Shown here piece by piece: positions 1 to 6,593 of a stretch of 16,672 nt of DNA; the stretch's first letter is position 1; every line of letters begins with the position of its first letter. The position numbers and the translations under genes were made by a program. The stretch comes from CAZHOS01 sp964534605 (lineage in GTDB: Bacteria > Patescibacteriota > Saccharimonadia > Saccharimonadales > VXPC01), in assembly GCA_964534605.1 (NCBI GenBank), contig CAZHOS010000019.1, positions 1-16,672 on the forward strand. The letters run 5' to 3'. The notes beneath the pieces are model-generated. The model made no database searches. It worked only from the letters and a program-made list of their open reading frames with translations, and was not told where the DNA came from.

Positions 1-1
1 G

Positions 2-227
2 GGATACAGCTTAAGATTCCTTCTGAGATGTTGCAAAGCTCCTGAGTTCTCTACGATATTGTTACTTGAGTATAAAGTTGAAAAACATCTTGAAATCGAA
101 GAAAACGTTCAGCTTGGATGAAGACTGGGATTTCTTCTGGCAAAACGCAAGACTCTACTTTTTAGATCGGGCTCGAAAGAAACCTACTCAACTTGGGTCT
201 GATCGCTTATTCGAGATCGACTTGTAG
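2..227 (+). other. possible 3' end of a plus-strand reading frame, frame uncertain
   Basis: The third frame is open from about base 27 to a TAG at 225-227 and ends in a protein-like stretch (DEDWDFFWQNARLYF, then LFEIDL) without a clear ATG. The second frame is open from base 2 to about 121 (EYKVEKHLEIEEN). The two could be one C-terminus broken by a one-base shift near the AAAA run at 92-95, or only one of them may be real. The gene would begin outside the window. No family is recognised. It could also be chance open frame; element A starts 6 nt after the stop. Confidence 0.25.
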
Positions 228-233
228 AATTGA

Positions 234-417
234 GAATAAATCTCATAGACATGAGGCTAGAAGCGAATTTATCTGCGGAAGCAAAAAGAGGGCTGTACAA
301 ATGGTACTGCCCTCTTTTGATCCGTAAAGATGGATATCGTTTATAGCCCATGAAGCTGCTGGTTAGAAGCGGGCTTTGCCCGATTACAGCCAGCCAAGCT
401 GGTCTATAAGTTTATTC
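234..417 (+). ncRNA. structured noncoding element, copy A (next to rplL)
   Basis: This is one of three related copies (with 3526-3706 and 9794-10037). The outer stem pairs 234-240 with 411-417 and 242-250 with 402-410 (one mismatch), so it overlaps the rplL stop codon. The inner stem pairs 255-274 with 328-348 and includes G-U pairs that form only if the plus strand is the RNA. It carries the shared ATCTGCGGAA and TCCGTAAAG segments and the bulged ATATCG. The apical hairpin 284-293/309-318 and a second hairpin CGGGC-TTT-GCCCG at 370-382 complete it. It may be a free RNA, a 3' UTR or terminator structure of rplL, or a small mobile element; no known family was recognised. Confidence 0.6.
284..318. 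terminator. bidirectional terminator-like hairpin in element A
   Basis: A perfect 10-bp stem AAAAGAGGGC/GCCCTCTTTT is extended by GTAC/GTAC inside. It is followed by four T on the plus strand and five T on the minus strand, so it can act as an intrinsic terminator for rplJ-rplL and for anything transcribed from the left. Confidence 0.65.
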
Positions 418-804
418 CAAGTCTACTGTGGCGCCAGCTTCTACGAGCTTCGTCTTCATCTCTTCAGCCTCGTCCTTGGGGACACCTTCTTTAACTGGCT
501 TTGGAGCACCGTCTACGATAGCCTTGGCTTCACCAAGTCCTAGACCAGTGATGTCTTTAACAGCCTTGATGACTGCAACTTTCTGTGCACCAGCGTCCTT
601 AAGAACAACATTAAACTCGCTCTTCTCTTCGGCTGCTGCGGTGTCACCGCCACCAGCTGCTGGGCCGGCTACTGCTACAGCTGCTGCTGCAGGCTCGATG
701 CCGTACTCTTCTTTTAGGATTTCTCCTAGTTCGTTTACTTCTAGAACGCTTAGGTTCACTAGTTGCTCTGCAACTTTCTTTAGATCTGTCTTTGAATCTG
801 CCAT
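412..804 (-). CDS. rplL: 50S ribosomal protein L7/L12
   Basis: L7/L12 forms the flexible stalk of the large subunit that recruits and stimulates the translational GTPases. The 130-aa protein has the usual three parts: an N-terminal dimerisation helix pair (about 5-35), an Ala/Gly hinge (about 38-55) and the conserved C-terminal domain (about 63-130) with the GLGLGEAKAIVDGAPKPVKE core. An AAAGGA Shine-Dalgarno site lies about 6 nt upstream of the ATG. It follows rplJ by 27 nt and is co-transcribed with it. In most bacteria rpoB comes next; here element A follows, and its outer stem includes the rplL stop codon. Confidence 0.97.
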   Translation of the reverse strand: MADSKTDLKKVAEQLVNLSVLEVNELGEILKEEYGIEPAAAAVAVAGPAAGGGDTAAAEEKSEFNVVLKDAGAQKVAVIKAVKDITGLGLGEAKAIVDGAPKPVKEGVPKDEAEEMKTKLVEAGATVDLE

Positions 805-831
805 GATCTATCCTTTCTAAATTTAATTGCC

Positions 832-1356
832 CTATGCCTTTGAGGCCGAGATAGCGTCGAGATAACCGTGTAGGTTGCCGCCGAGGCCACTCATAAGGTT
901 GTTTGTAGGTGATTGTAGTAGATTTACAATACCTGCGATTAATTGATCCTTGCTTGGTAGATCAGCGAGAGCAGTAACTTGCTCTGCACTAACAAATACG
1001 CCTTCTGGGGACAGCGCACCAACGAACTCTACGGGTGCGTTCGTGTCTGTCACAAATGACTTGATTGTCTGTGCTGCAGCTACTTCGTCCTCTGCGTTGA
1101 ATACGTAGAGAAGCATTTGCTTTAGCTCGCTAAGGTCTATGTCCTTAAGGGCATCGTTTTGTGATGCGGCCTTAATGACCAAGCGGTTTTTTACAACTTT
1201 TACAGTGCTGCCGGTCTCTTCTGCCCTTTTGCGCAGTGCCTGCATTTCTTTGACGGTTGTGCCTTCGTATTTAGCGACGACAGTCATCTTGGATGCTGCA
1301 AGCAGATCGGATAGCTCTGTAATGATCTGTTGTTTTTTGTCTCTTGATAGAGCCAT
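832..1356 (-). CDS. rplJ: 50S ribosomal protein L10
   Basis: L10 anchors L7/L12 dimers to the 23S rRNA and is the usual autogenous repressor of its own operon. The 174-aa protein has normal length and family features: an N-terminal rRNA-binding region (about 1-110; ALSRDKKQQIITELSDLL, then KNRLVIKAA) and a C-terminal L12-binding helix (about 140-174). The start is ATG at 1356 with GGAGG about 8 nt upstream. It is the first gene of a two-gene rplJ-rplL operon with its own promoter and a leader of about 165 nt. The rplK-rplA genes that usually sit just upstream lie 4 kb away. Confidence 0.96.
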   Translation of the reverse strand: MALSRDKKQQIITELSDLLAASKMTVVAKYEGTTVKEMQALRKRAEETGSTVKVVKNRLVIKAASQNDALKDIDLSELKQMLLYVFNAEDEVAAAQTIKSFVTDTNAPVEFVGALSPEGVFVSAEQVTALADLPSKDQLIAGIVNLLQSPTNNLMSGLGGNLHGYLDAISASKA

Positions 1357-1410
1357 GGGGTAAAACCTCCATTATATTTAGTCTGCATGTACTACTTGCG
1401 TAGACACCAC

Positions 1411-1446
1411 ACAGATCGAGAATCGACCTTTCTCTTGCGTATCTGT
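1411..1446 (-). promoter_or_regulatory. hairpin in the rplJ leader, candidate L10 autoregulatory site
   Basis: In the rplJ 5' leader, ACAGAT pairs with ATCTGT and an inner GAGA pairs with TCTC. Leaders of rplJL operons in many bacteria bind the L10-L12 complex. I see a long structured leader in the right place but did not recognise the full L10-leader consensus, so the role is inferred. Confidence 0.4.
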
Positions 1447-1528
1447 ATCCATCACAATGATAAAGTGTTGGCTTCGGCGACAAATTAAGGCGTTGTGCCA
1501 GTCGCTGTCTTTAGCTACGTTAAGACAA

Positions 1529-1557
1529 ATTATACCTTATAACGAGGGTTAGATCAA
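1529..1557 (-). promoter_or_regulatory. promoter of rplJ-rplL
   Basis: Read on the minus strand: -35 TTGATC (1552-1557), a 17-bp spacer, and a consensus -10 TATAAT (1529-1534). Spacing is ideal, and transcription would start about 165 nt before rplJ. It is the best sigma-70-type promoter in the ribosomal genes of this window. Confidence 0.85.
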
Positions 1558-1563
1558 TGCTAC

Positions 1564-1740
1564 TTAATCGTAGACGGGAGGTCGGGGGTCTTTTGGGTCG
1601 CCTTCTTTGAAAGGCCCGGAGGGTGTGGCAGGTTCTGGCTGTACTGTGTCTTCTACGTCAGTTATCTCTACACAGCCGCTGAGGTTGCCCGTATAGACTC
1701 TTGTCTTGAGTTTTTGTGGTTGCGGTGGTGTTTCGTTCAT
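1564..1740 (-). CDS. small proline-rich protein of unknown function (58 aa)
   Basis: An ATG at 1740 opens a 58-codon frame ending in TAA at 1564-1566. The product begins MNETPPQPQKLKTRVYTG and ends in a Pro/Asp-rich tail (KEGDPKDPRPPVYD), with one Cys, no signal peptide and no membrane segment. It begins 38 nt after the 407-aa gene on the same strand and ends just before the rplJ promoter, filling an otherwise empty gap. There is no good Shine-Dalgarno site; a weak -10-like TAAGAT lies 6 nt before the ATG. The family is unknown and chance ORF remains possible. Confidence 0.5.
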   Translation of the reverse strand: MNETPPQPQKLKTRVYTGNLSGCVEITDVEDTVQPEPATPSGPFKEGDPKDPRPPVYD

Positions 1741-1778
1741 AAAATAATCTTACTGTAGCTGTATGCCGCGAGCAAGCA

Positions 1779-3002
1779 TTAGAGCATTGATGTTATAAGC
1801 GGGTGTTGACCACCAATAGTGTTCTTTAGTAGTGACTTGTCTTTGCTGGAGAGTATTGATAGGTAGTTGGTGGTAATGCTGCTGCGTACACGGTGCCCCA
1901 GCAAGCATGCGTACTGTGCAAACTCTATCCCATGTTGAGCGTGCATAAGCGAATGCATGGTGTAGGAGCTGTCGAAGGCGGACTGATAAAGGTCTGTGCA
2001 GCCTACTTGCTCTATTTCTGGAGGTACATCGTAGCCTAGTAGCGGTGTGGCTAACTGCCCGATGCTGTTGCTTGGTGAGGCGGCGGAGTTTATGCGGTTG
2101 AGCATAGATGCGGGCTGGCATATATCTAGGTTGTAGATGATGCCTTTCAGCGCCGCTTTACTACCAGGCTGGGATATATAATCTTGGAGTACACGGATTT
2201 TGTCGTCAAAGCTCATGGCGTCGGCGTCTTCTTGGGCTGCATCGAGACTAATGTCCCCTATGTGGTAGAGGATGCTACTGACTATGTCTAGTTCGTTCCG
2301 TGGGCTAGCGCTAATTAACTTTGTGTATGGATCGTAGCTCGTATTGACCTGCAGGTGCTGCTGATGGCTATCCATAGATTGCACAGGTTCGTGCTCTAGG
2401 GTTGTGTTGGGAGGGGTGCTGATCGCTAACCCTAGTGGCAGCACATTGTCTGCAATCGAAGGGTCTAATAATGCTTTATCAAGCGCAGTCCATATCTTGG
2501 CGTGGAGGTCCAGGATCGAGCGAAAGTACTCGCCGTAGGTTGGCTCTTTTTGCACGATTGACTCGACTGGAGCTCTATCGTCCAGACGGATATTAAAAGC
2601 AACCCCGCTGCCTAGCGCCGATAGCACTGATGCGGTGTTTTTTGGCGTATGCTTTGACCCCTGACTACTTTTTAGTGAAGCCTCTATCTCTGCGAGGTTA
2701 AGTCTGTTGGTCTTAAGCTCGATGACCTGATAATGCCCTGCTTCTAGCGGAAGCACATTTGTTATGACCGAATTGCCCTTGTGCGCGTAGTCTGCCATCA
2801 AGACCCTAGCACTAGCTAGCTCTAGCTCGGTATGTGTCTGTTTGTCTGCTAGAGGCAAGTAGACAAGTTTCTGCCGAGCAGACTTTTGGTAGAGTATATT
2901 TTGCAGCTCGCTCATAACGCGAGTCTTAGCCGCAGAATTCTTGCCACTAAAGTAATAGATATTAACTAGACGCCCACCCACAGATCGCTGTGGTTTACTC
3001 AT
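1779..3002 (-). CDS. conserved-looking protein of unknown function (407 aa)
   Basis: A long open frame with no family I recognise. The N-terminus (VNIYYFSGKNSAAKTRVMSEL, about residues 13-33) has a beta-strand followed by GKNSAAKT, vaguely like a nucleotide-binding loop but not a Walker A motif (no GxxxxGK[ST]). The rest is soluble, with several Ser/Asn-rich stretches and no membrane segments or signal peptide. The start at 3002 is supported by an extended -10 (TGG-TAGAAT) ending 6 nt upstream, which predicts a leaderless mRNA. The reading frame lies between the rplJL operon and the 129-aa membrane protein, which is transcribed divergently. Confidence 0.8.
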   Translation of the reverse strand: MSKPQRSVGGRLVNIYYFSGKNSAAKTRVMSELQNILYQKSARQKLVYLPLADKQTHTELELASARVLMADYAHKGNSVITNVLPLEAGHYQVIELKTNRLNLAEIEASLKSSQGSKHTPKNTASVLSALGSGVAFNIRLDDRAPVESIVQKEPTYGEYFRSILDLHAKIWTALDKALLDPSIADNVLPLGLAISTPPNTTLEHEPVQSMDSHQQHLQVNTSYDPYTKLISASPRNELDIVSSILYHIGDISLDAAQEDADAMSFDDKIRVLQDYISQPGSKAALKGIIYNLDICQPASMLNRINSAASPSNSIGQLATPLLGYDVPPEIEQVGCTDLYQSAFDSSYTMHSLMHAQHGIEFAQYACLLGHRVRSSITTNYLSILSSKDKSLLKNTIGGQHPLITSML

Positions 3003-3008
3003 ATCCTA

Positions 3009-3017
3009 ATTCTACCA
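3009..3017 (-). promoter_or_regulatory. extended -10 of the 407-aa gene (leaderless)
   Basis: The minus strand reads TGG-TAGAAT, then six bases, then the ATG. This places the expected transcription start at or next to the start codon. No clear -35 was found. Confidence 0.5.
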
Positions 3018-3089
3018 GAAGGATACGCAGCCCAGACGATTTAACAGACTGTCTACGATTACCTTATTAGCAATGGAGGTTTTTGCTCG

Positions 3090-3098
3090 TGCTACCAT
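3090..3098 (+). promoter_or_regulatory. extended -10 of the small membrane protein gene (leaderless)
   Basis: TGC-TACCAT is followed by six bases and then the ATG at 3105. There is no Shine-Dalgarno site at usual spacing; GGAGG at 3075 is too far away. Confidence 0.4.
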
Positions 3099-3104
3099 AT
3101 ACCC

Positions 3105-3494
3105 ATGAAGAAGGCTATATTTAACACCCTTAAAATAATTGTTTTTGTAGTATTTAGTCTGTTTCTCTTTAGCTTCATTGGCATATTTGGCGCTAACATT
3201 GCTATTACGACGGAGGCTGAGGGATTTGAAGATTTCTTATCAAGAAGAATGTTAACTGAGAATCCTAGTGATATTAATCCGGGGATTCAAGGCTTTGGTT
3301 TTTGCGATATTGGCGGTACGCCAATTAACTTTGGGTTTCCCTTTACTACGGTGTCCCAGTTCAGTTGCAGTGATAGAGTCGAGCGCTTACCTACAACCAA
3401 TCAGAATATCGCTAACGTAGGTATGTTCCTGCTTTTTGTACAACTGCCGCTCACATGGTTGTTTTACCTAAAGCTTATAAAGTCTAGAAAATAG
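3105..3494 (+). CDS. small membrane protein of unknown function
   Basis: 129 aa with two hydrophobic segments: about 10-33 after a Lys-rich start (MKKAIFNTLK), and about 104-122 close to the C-terminus, which ends in a basic tail (KLIKSRK). The 70-residue stretch between them has two Cys (in GFCDIG and FSCSD), which could form a disulfide if it lies outside the membrane. By the positive-inside rule both ends are cytoplasmic. No family is recognised. It stands alone on the plus strand, divergent from the 407-aa gene and convergent with the thioredoxin-like gene, with element B between them. Confidence 0.75.
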   Translation: MKKAIFNTLKIIVFVVFSLFLFSFIGIFGANIAITTEAEGFEDFLSRRMLTENPSDINPGIQGFGFCDIGGTPINFGFPFTTVSQFSCSDRVERLPTTNQNIANVGMFLLFVQLPLTWLFYLKLIKSRK

Positions 3495-3525
3495 ACTCAA
3501 AAACATTTGTACTGAATCTTGAAGA

Positions 3526-3706
3526 AGACTGCTTGGTTTTGAGCCAGAATCGAATTTCAGTGCGGAAGCTTGGCGGTAGCTATGCATATGGCACCGCCTC
3601 GTCAATATCCGTAAGCTGAAATATCGTATTATGGCCAAATACAGAAAACCACCGGCGCAACTAGCTTAGCTAGTTGGCAGGGCAGGTTTTCTGGGCTAAG
3701 TGGTTT
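3526..3706 (+). ncRNA. structured noncoding element, copy B (between convergent genes)
   Basis: Second copy of the family. The outer stem 3526-3536/3696-3706 is continuous over 11 pairs on the plus strand, using four G-U pairs. The inner stem 3543-3560/3616-3635 has TTTCAG/CTGAAA where copy C has TTTATCT/AGATAAA, a compensatory change. The apical hairpin GGCGGT/ACCGCC lies at 3572-3577/3593-3598. The 3' domain is a long hairpin, CAGAAAACC/GGTTTTCTG (3642-3650/3685-3693) enclosing CAACTAGC/GCTAGTTG (3658-3665/3669-3676). It ends 5 bases before the stop codon of the thioredoxin-like gene. The long A-stem-T hairpin can also terminate minus-strand transcription. Confidence 0.65.
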
Positions 3707-3711
3707 AGAGA

Positions 3712-4146
3712 TTAGACTTCTTGGAGGGCTGCTAGGACGGATTGCACATTCGGCTGCCCTACCCACTTACCGGCAACGGACCGGTCATCCCTAATCTGTA
3801 CTAAGGTGTGCTGTACACGCACCTCGAATTCTTGGCGCAGTGAGTTGCTATCATCAAAGTCTGTTTTGATAATAGTTACATCGCTGGGGACAGAGTTTAT
3901 GTTGCTAGTTATGCTGTTCTCTAGTGCGCGGCAGGTCGGGCACCAGTTGGCGTGGAAGAAGTAGACAAGACGTCTATCGTTATAGCGCTCTGGGTTAGAT
4001 CGGAACTGATCGATGGTTATGTACCTGCCATTGTTTTCTGCCTGTACTTGGGGGCTGTCTAGACTCGGCGAGTCGTCGCCAGTTAGTATGGCTGCCCCTG
4101 ATCCCAAAATTACTAATGCTGCTAGTATGCTCAAAAATATTTTCAT
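3712..4146 (-). CDS. membrane-anchored thioredoxin-like protein
   Basis: 144 aa. Residues 4-22 form an uncleaved signal anchor or signal peptide, then a linker, then a thioredoxin fold. The redox motif WCPTC is at 68-72 (Cys69, Cys72) after the VYFFHANW strand typical of thioredoxins. It would act outside the cytoplasmic membrane in thiol-disulfide exchange with an unknown substrate. Odd: the near-invariant cis-proline before the second strand (usually GIPT) is replaced by His113 (VQHTLVQI), which should alter substrate release or redox properties. The start is supported by an extended -10 ending 7 nt upstream, predicting a leaderless mRNA. Element B abuts the stop codon. Confidence 0.88.
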   Translation of the reverse strand: MKIFLSILAALVILGSGAAILTGDDSPSLDSPQVQAENNGRYITIDQFRSNPERYNDRRLVYFFHANWCPTCRALENSITSNINSVPSDVTIIKTDFDDSNSLRQEFEVRVQHTLVQIRDDRSVAGKWVGQPNVQSVLAALQEV

Positions 4147-4153
4147 GCCAGTA

Positions 4154-4183
4154 AGTATACCATGTAAAGTAAAGGCTTCTTAA
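4154..4183 (-). promoter_or_regulatory. promoter of the thioredoxin-like gene (leaderless)
   Basis: Minus strand: -35 TTAAGA (4178-4183), 18-bp spacer, TGG-extended -10 TATACT (4154-4159), then seven bases to the ATG. No ribosome binding site fits between them. Confidence 0.6.
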
Positions 4184-4212
4184 CATTTTATGCTTATGCA
4201 AATAAGACTGAG

Positions 4213-4476
4213 GAAAGGCTGAATTTTTTAATAATTTTTACTAAACTCAAAGACGAAGCCTTTCAACACTTTTAAGCGGCAAAAGTATCACAAAACCTCC
4301 CAGGACAATTCACTTTTCATAACTAACAAACGGAGCCAAGCCTAATATGTTCTGATTAATGCTGGGAGGGGCGGAAAAGCCAGCAGGCTGGCTTTGGTTT
4401 ATCAATGAAGCGCCCACCCCGGTTGGGGTGGGCTTTGCCGGTTTGACGATGCTTCACTGATTGATCTCTTGCGAGA
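4213..4476. other. hairpin-rich intergenic region (candidate structured RNA or terminators)
   Basis: The 335 bases between the thioredoxin-like gene and the lipoprotein gene hold no convincing gene but many inverted repeats: GAAAGGCT/AGCCTTTC (4213-4220/4257-4264), CCTCCCAG/CTGGGAGG (4296-4303/4362-4369), AAAGCCAGC/GCTGGCTTT (4376-4384/4387-4395), GCCCACCCC/GGGGTGGGC (4412-4420/4425-4433) inside ATCAATGAAGC/GCTTCACTGAT (4401-4411/4451-4461, one mismatch), and TCTC-TTGC-GAGA (4465-4476). At least one is likely the lipoprotein gene's terminator. AAACC (4293-4297) can pair with GGTTT (4396-4400), making a junction around two stems. It does not clearly match elements A-C. Confidence 0.5.
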
Positions 4477-4481
4477 ATGGT

Positions 4482-4799
4482 TTAGCCAGCTAGCTCGGCA
4501 TGGTTGGTGGAAGCGTTACCGTCAAAGCAGACACTTAACGTGTGTGCGTTCGCACTCCCGTCTTGCACAAATAGAACTAGATCGTCATCATCTGAGCAGT
4601 CCATCGAGGACGCAGCAACTGATCTGCCTATCTCCACAGGGTTTTCGTACCCGTAGGTGTCTCTTGCTATGGCGAAGGCTTCCTCTTGCGCAGAGTTTGA
4701 TCCGCACGCGGAGGCAAGCAAGCTTACCGCAGCGGTTAGAAACAAAACGAGCTTAGGCGTGCCCATCTTCTTGCAGGTAAACAGTCTTATCTGAATCAT
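4482..4799 (-). CDS. small lipoprotein of unknown function
   Basis: 105 aa with a lipoprotein signal: a basic start, a hydrophobic stretch about 16-28, and the lipobox-like LASAC with Cys32 followed by GSNS. After lipidation about 74 residues would be displayed, including two further Cys (in SSMDCSDDDD and LSVCFDG) that may form a disulfide, and an acidic cluster. The start at 4799 is chosen because AGGAGG lies 5 nt upstream; the internal Met12 has no comparable site. It has a promoter and a leader of about 60 nt, unlike most accessory genes here. The family is unknown. It could be a substrate of the neighbouring thioredoxin-like protein, which is inference from position only. Confidence 0.8.
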   Translation of the reverse strand: MIQIRLFTCKKMGTPKLVLFLTAAVSLLASACGSNSAQEEAFAIARDTYGYENPVEIGRSVAASSMDCSDDDDLVLFVQDGSANAHTLSVCFDGNASTNHAELAG

Positions 4800-4819
4800 T
4801 TTTCCTCCTGGAGGAATTC

Positions 4820-4839
4820 GGGGATCACGCTTTGCGATC
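4820..4839. promoter_or_regulatory. hairpin in the lipoprotein leader
   Basis: GGATCACGC-TTT-GCGATCC forms a short stem with a 2-base bulge just upstream of the Shine-Dalgarno site of the lipoprotein gene. A regulatory role is possible but unproven. Confidence 0.3.
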
Positions 4840-4868
4840 CGGTGTGAAGATCTGTCTTTCGACTAAAT

Positions 4869-4897
4869 ATATAATAACATATTACGTATAAAAACAA
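4869..4897 (-). promoter_or_regulatory. promoter of the lipoprotein gene
   Basis: Minus strand: -35 TTGTTT (4892-4897), 17-bp spacer, -10 TTATAT (4869-4874), in an AT-rich stretch. It gives a leader of about 60 nt. Confidence 0.45.
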
Positions 4898-4945
4898 ATT
4901 CTAGACAATATAGCCTCCTAACATAAGACGCATTGCTATTCATAC

Positions 4946-4971
4946 AGGCATCTTCTCTTCTGGGGATGCCT
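4946..4971. terminator. hairpin at the end of the rplK-rplA gene group
   Basis: AGGCATC (4946-4952) pairs with GATGCCT (4965-4971) and touches the stop codon of the 174-aa gene. There is no T-run, so if it ends transcription it is not a textbook intrinsic terminator. Confidence 0.35.
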
Positions 4972-5495
4972 TAAGGCTCAAGATAATCTAGAAGATCTTC
5001 GAGTGCTTCCTCATACGCATTTTGGAGAGAAGCCAAACAAGAGGACGCATTTATGAGTCTTAAAGCATCTTCAACGTGGAGAAAGCTCGCCTCGCGCTGC
5101 GCATCCTCGGCTAGAGCCTTATAAATCACCTTAGCTCTGAATCCAAACAGCGCTCTCCCTCTTGTGAAGCCCTCCTCCGTTACGCTTCTACTTCTAGCCT
5201 TGACAGTATTGAGAGAGCCCGTTAGGGCGATGGGCCCTATGTTATTACCACAACCAAACTGACTTAGTTTAGACTCGATTTTCTGTTGAAAGCCAGCAGT
5301 GCTGTCTATAAGAACGTCTGTAAGCTTTGTTGTAGGCAGATACGGCGTTTCATTCGGTGTTCCGATGAGGACTGCTCTACTTGGTTCGTGACACGCAAGT
5401 ATCAATGCAGATGGCAGATATTCCTGATGCTTTTCCAGTCTCTTGAAGACTCCATTAAAATTCGCAGTAGTGATCCTTTCGCTAGCCATAGCCAT
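4971..5495 (-). CDS. protein of unknown function downstream of rplA (174 aa)
   Basis: A soluble alpha/beta-looking protein with no recognised family. It includes LPSALILACHEPSRAVLIGT, a central FTRGRALFGFRAKVIYKAL stretch, and an acidic helical C-terminus (YEEALEDLLDYLEP). The ATG at 5495 is preferred over an in-frame GTG at 5501 because AGGGAG lies 5 nt before the ATG. It starts 9 nt after the rplA stop and is probably co-transcribed with it. It ends at a hairpin. No membrane segment or signal peptide is seen. Confidence 0.75.
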   Translation of the reverse strand: MAMASERITTANFNGVFKRLEKHQEYLPSALILACHEPSRAVLIGTPNETPYLPTTKLTDVLIDSTAGFQQKIESKLSQFGCGNNIGPIALTGSLNTVKARSRSVTEEGFTRGRALFGFRAKVIYKALAEDAQREASFLHVEDALRLINASSCLASLQNAYEEALEDLLDYLEP

Positions 5496-5504
5496 AGGCA
5501 CTCC

Positions 5505-6494
5505 CTAGACACTTAGTTTTATGGATGGTCCCATAGTTGTGGTTAAGTAGGCTGTTTCTATTAGGTTGCCCTTGATGCTTGAAGGCTTGTTGCTGGCTAG
5601 GTCGGCCAGGACAGCCTCCAGGTTTTTTAGTAGATCGTCTGCGCTAAAGTTGGTCTTGCCAACTGCGAGGTGGACGATGCTTTGTTCGTCTACACGGTAC
5701 TCTACCTTACCGGCCTTTGACTCTTTGATAGCTTTGGTGAAGTCTGTTGTAACTGTGCCGCTTTTTGGGTTGGGCATAAGTCCACGTGGTCCAAGGATAC
5801 GGGCGTATTTACTAAGCTTGGCCATCATGTTGGGTGCAGACACAAGCACATCGAAGTCTATCTGTCCTTTCTCTAGGCTTGCCAAGAAGTCTTCGTTACC
5901 AGCGATGTCGGCTCCGGCAGCTTTGGCATCTGCTACATCGGCGTCGTCTACAAATACCGCAACACGGACGGTCTTGCCGCTGCCTGCTGGCAGGACCAGA
6001 GAGCTACGAACATTCTGATCTGCCTGACGTGGATCGACGTTTAGTCGGGCGTGCAGCTCTACGGATCCATCGAACTTGGTTGTCGATGTCTTGATAGCTA
6101 AATCGATAGCTTCCTGCGTGCTATAAGCCTTGCTGCGGTCGATAAGGGCGTAGGCTTGTTTGTACTTTTTGCTGCGACGCTCGGCCTTTGGGCGAGTCTT
6201 TGGCTTTGGACCTACTTTTCTGGGGGCTTCTTCTTCCTCCGCGGCTATACGATCTTCTTTGTCGGCTTGCTCTTGCGCTTCTTCGACAGCTTTTTTACTA
6301 CGCTTGCCTGATTTTGCAAAATTTTCTTCTGCTTCTGCTGGCTCTTCTTCTACCTGTGGTTCTGGGGTATCAGCAGATTCTGCCTTTGTAGGTGCGGACG
6401 CTATAGCCTCCTCGATCTGTACGACCGTGTTCTTTTCTGTTACGTCTAGTCCAAGCTCTTGGGCCTGTGCTAATAAATCGGCTTTCTTTGCCAT
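5505..6494 (-). CDS. rplA: 50S ribosomal protein L1 with a long N-terminal extension
   Basis: L1 forms the mobile stalk that helps release E-site tRNA and often represses its own mRNA. The L1 core covers about 104-329, with the signature GPRGLMPNPKSGTVT at 235-249 and the C-terminal TTTMGPSIKL. The usual family length is about 230 aa; here 329. The extra 100 residues start with a short helix-turn-helix-like motif (ADLLAQAQELGLDVTEKN, about 5-34), similar in character to SAP/HeH or Rho-N motifs, followed by a low-complexity Glu/Ala/Lys linker. AAAGGA lies about 9 nt before the ATG. It follows the 71-aa gene by a 99-nt gap that can fold, and precedes the 174-aa gene. Confidence 0.95.
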   Translation of the reverse strand: MAKKADLLAQAQELGLDVTEKNTVVQIEEAIASAPTKAESADTPEPQVEEEPAEAEENFAKSGKRSKKAVEEAQEQADKEDRIAAEEEEAPRKVGPKPKTRPKAERRSKKYKQAYALIDRSKAYSTQEAIDLAIKTSTTKFDGSVELHARLNVDPRQADQNVRSSLVLPAGSGKTVRVAVFVDDADVADAKAAGADIAGNEDFLASLEKGQIDFDVLVSAPNMMAKLSKYARILGPRGLMPNPKSGTVTTDFTKAIKESKAGKVEYRVDEQSIVHLAVGKTNFSADDLLKNLEAVLADLASNKPSSIKGNLIETAYLTTTMGPSIKLSV

Positions 6495-6511
6495 AATGTA
6501 TATATCCTTTC

Positions 6512-6548
6512 GTGGTACATGCGCTCTGGTCTAGCCAGCAGCTCCCAC
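6512..6548 (-). promoter_or_regulatory. hairpin in the rplA leader, candidate L1-binding site
   Basis: In the 99-nt gap upstream of rplA, GTGG/CCAC (outer, 6512-6515/6545-6548) and CTGG/CCAG (inner, 6526-6529/6535-6538) form a two-part stem with an asymmetric internal loop. L1 is known to bind such loop-and-stem sites in its own operon mRNA in other bacteria; that this is one is inferred. Confidence 0.35.
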
Positions 6549-6593
6549 AAGTTAAACTGTAAGAGATATATTACAATCAATTAGAATAAATTA

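Noticed and set aside
428..1363. Plus-strand open frames opposite rplL and rplJ
   Set aside because: They are antisense shadows of strongly conserved ribosomal genes with no ribosome binding site or family.
1750..2121. A 123-codon minus-strand frame inside the 407-aa gene
   Set aside because: Arg/His-rich composition typical of an alternative frame; the longer frame has a promoter at its start.
4469..4756. Plus-strand frame opposite the lipoprotein gene
   Set aside because: The Arg/Ser/Leu-rich product is an antisense shadow; the minus strand has a clear lipobox and AGGAGG.
5566..6534. Several plus-strand frames opposite rplA
   Set aside because: All lie antisense to L1, and low-complexity Ser/Ala or Leu-rich products reflect the Glu/Ala/Lys linker read backwards.
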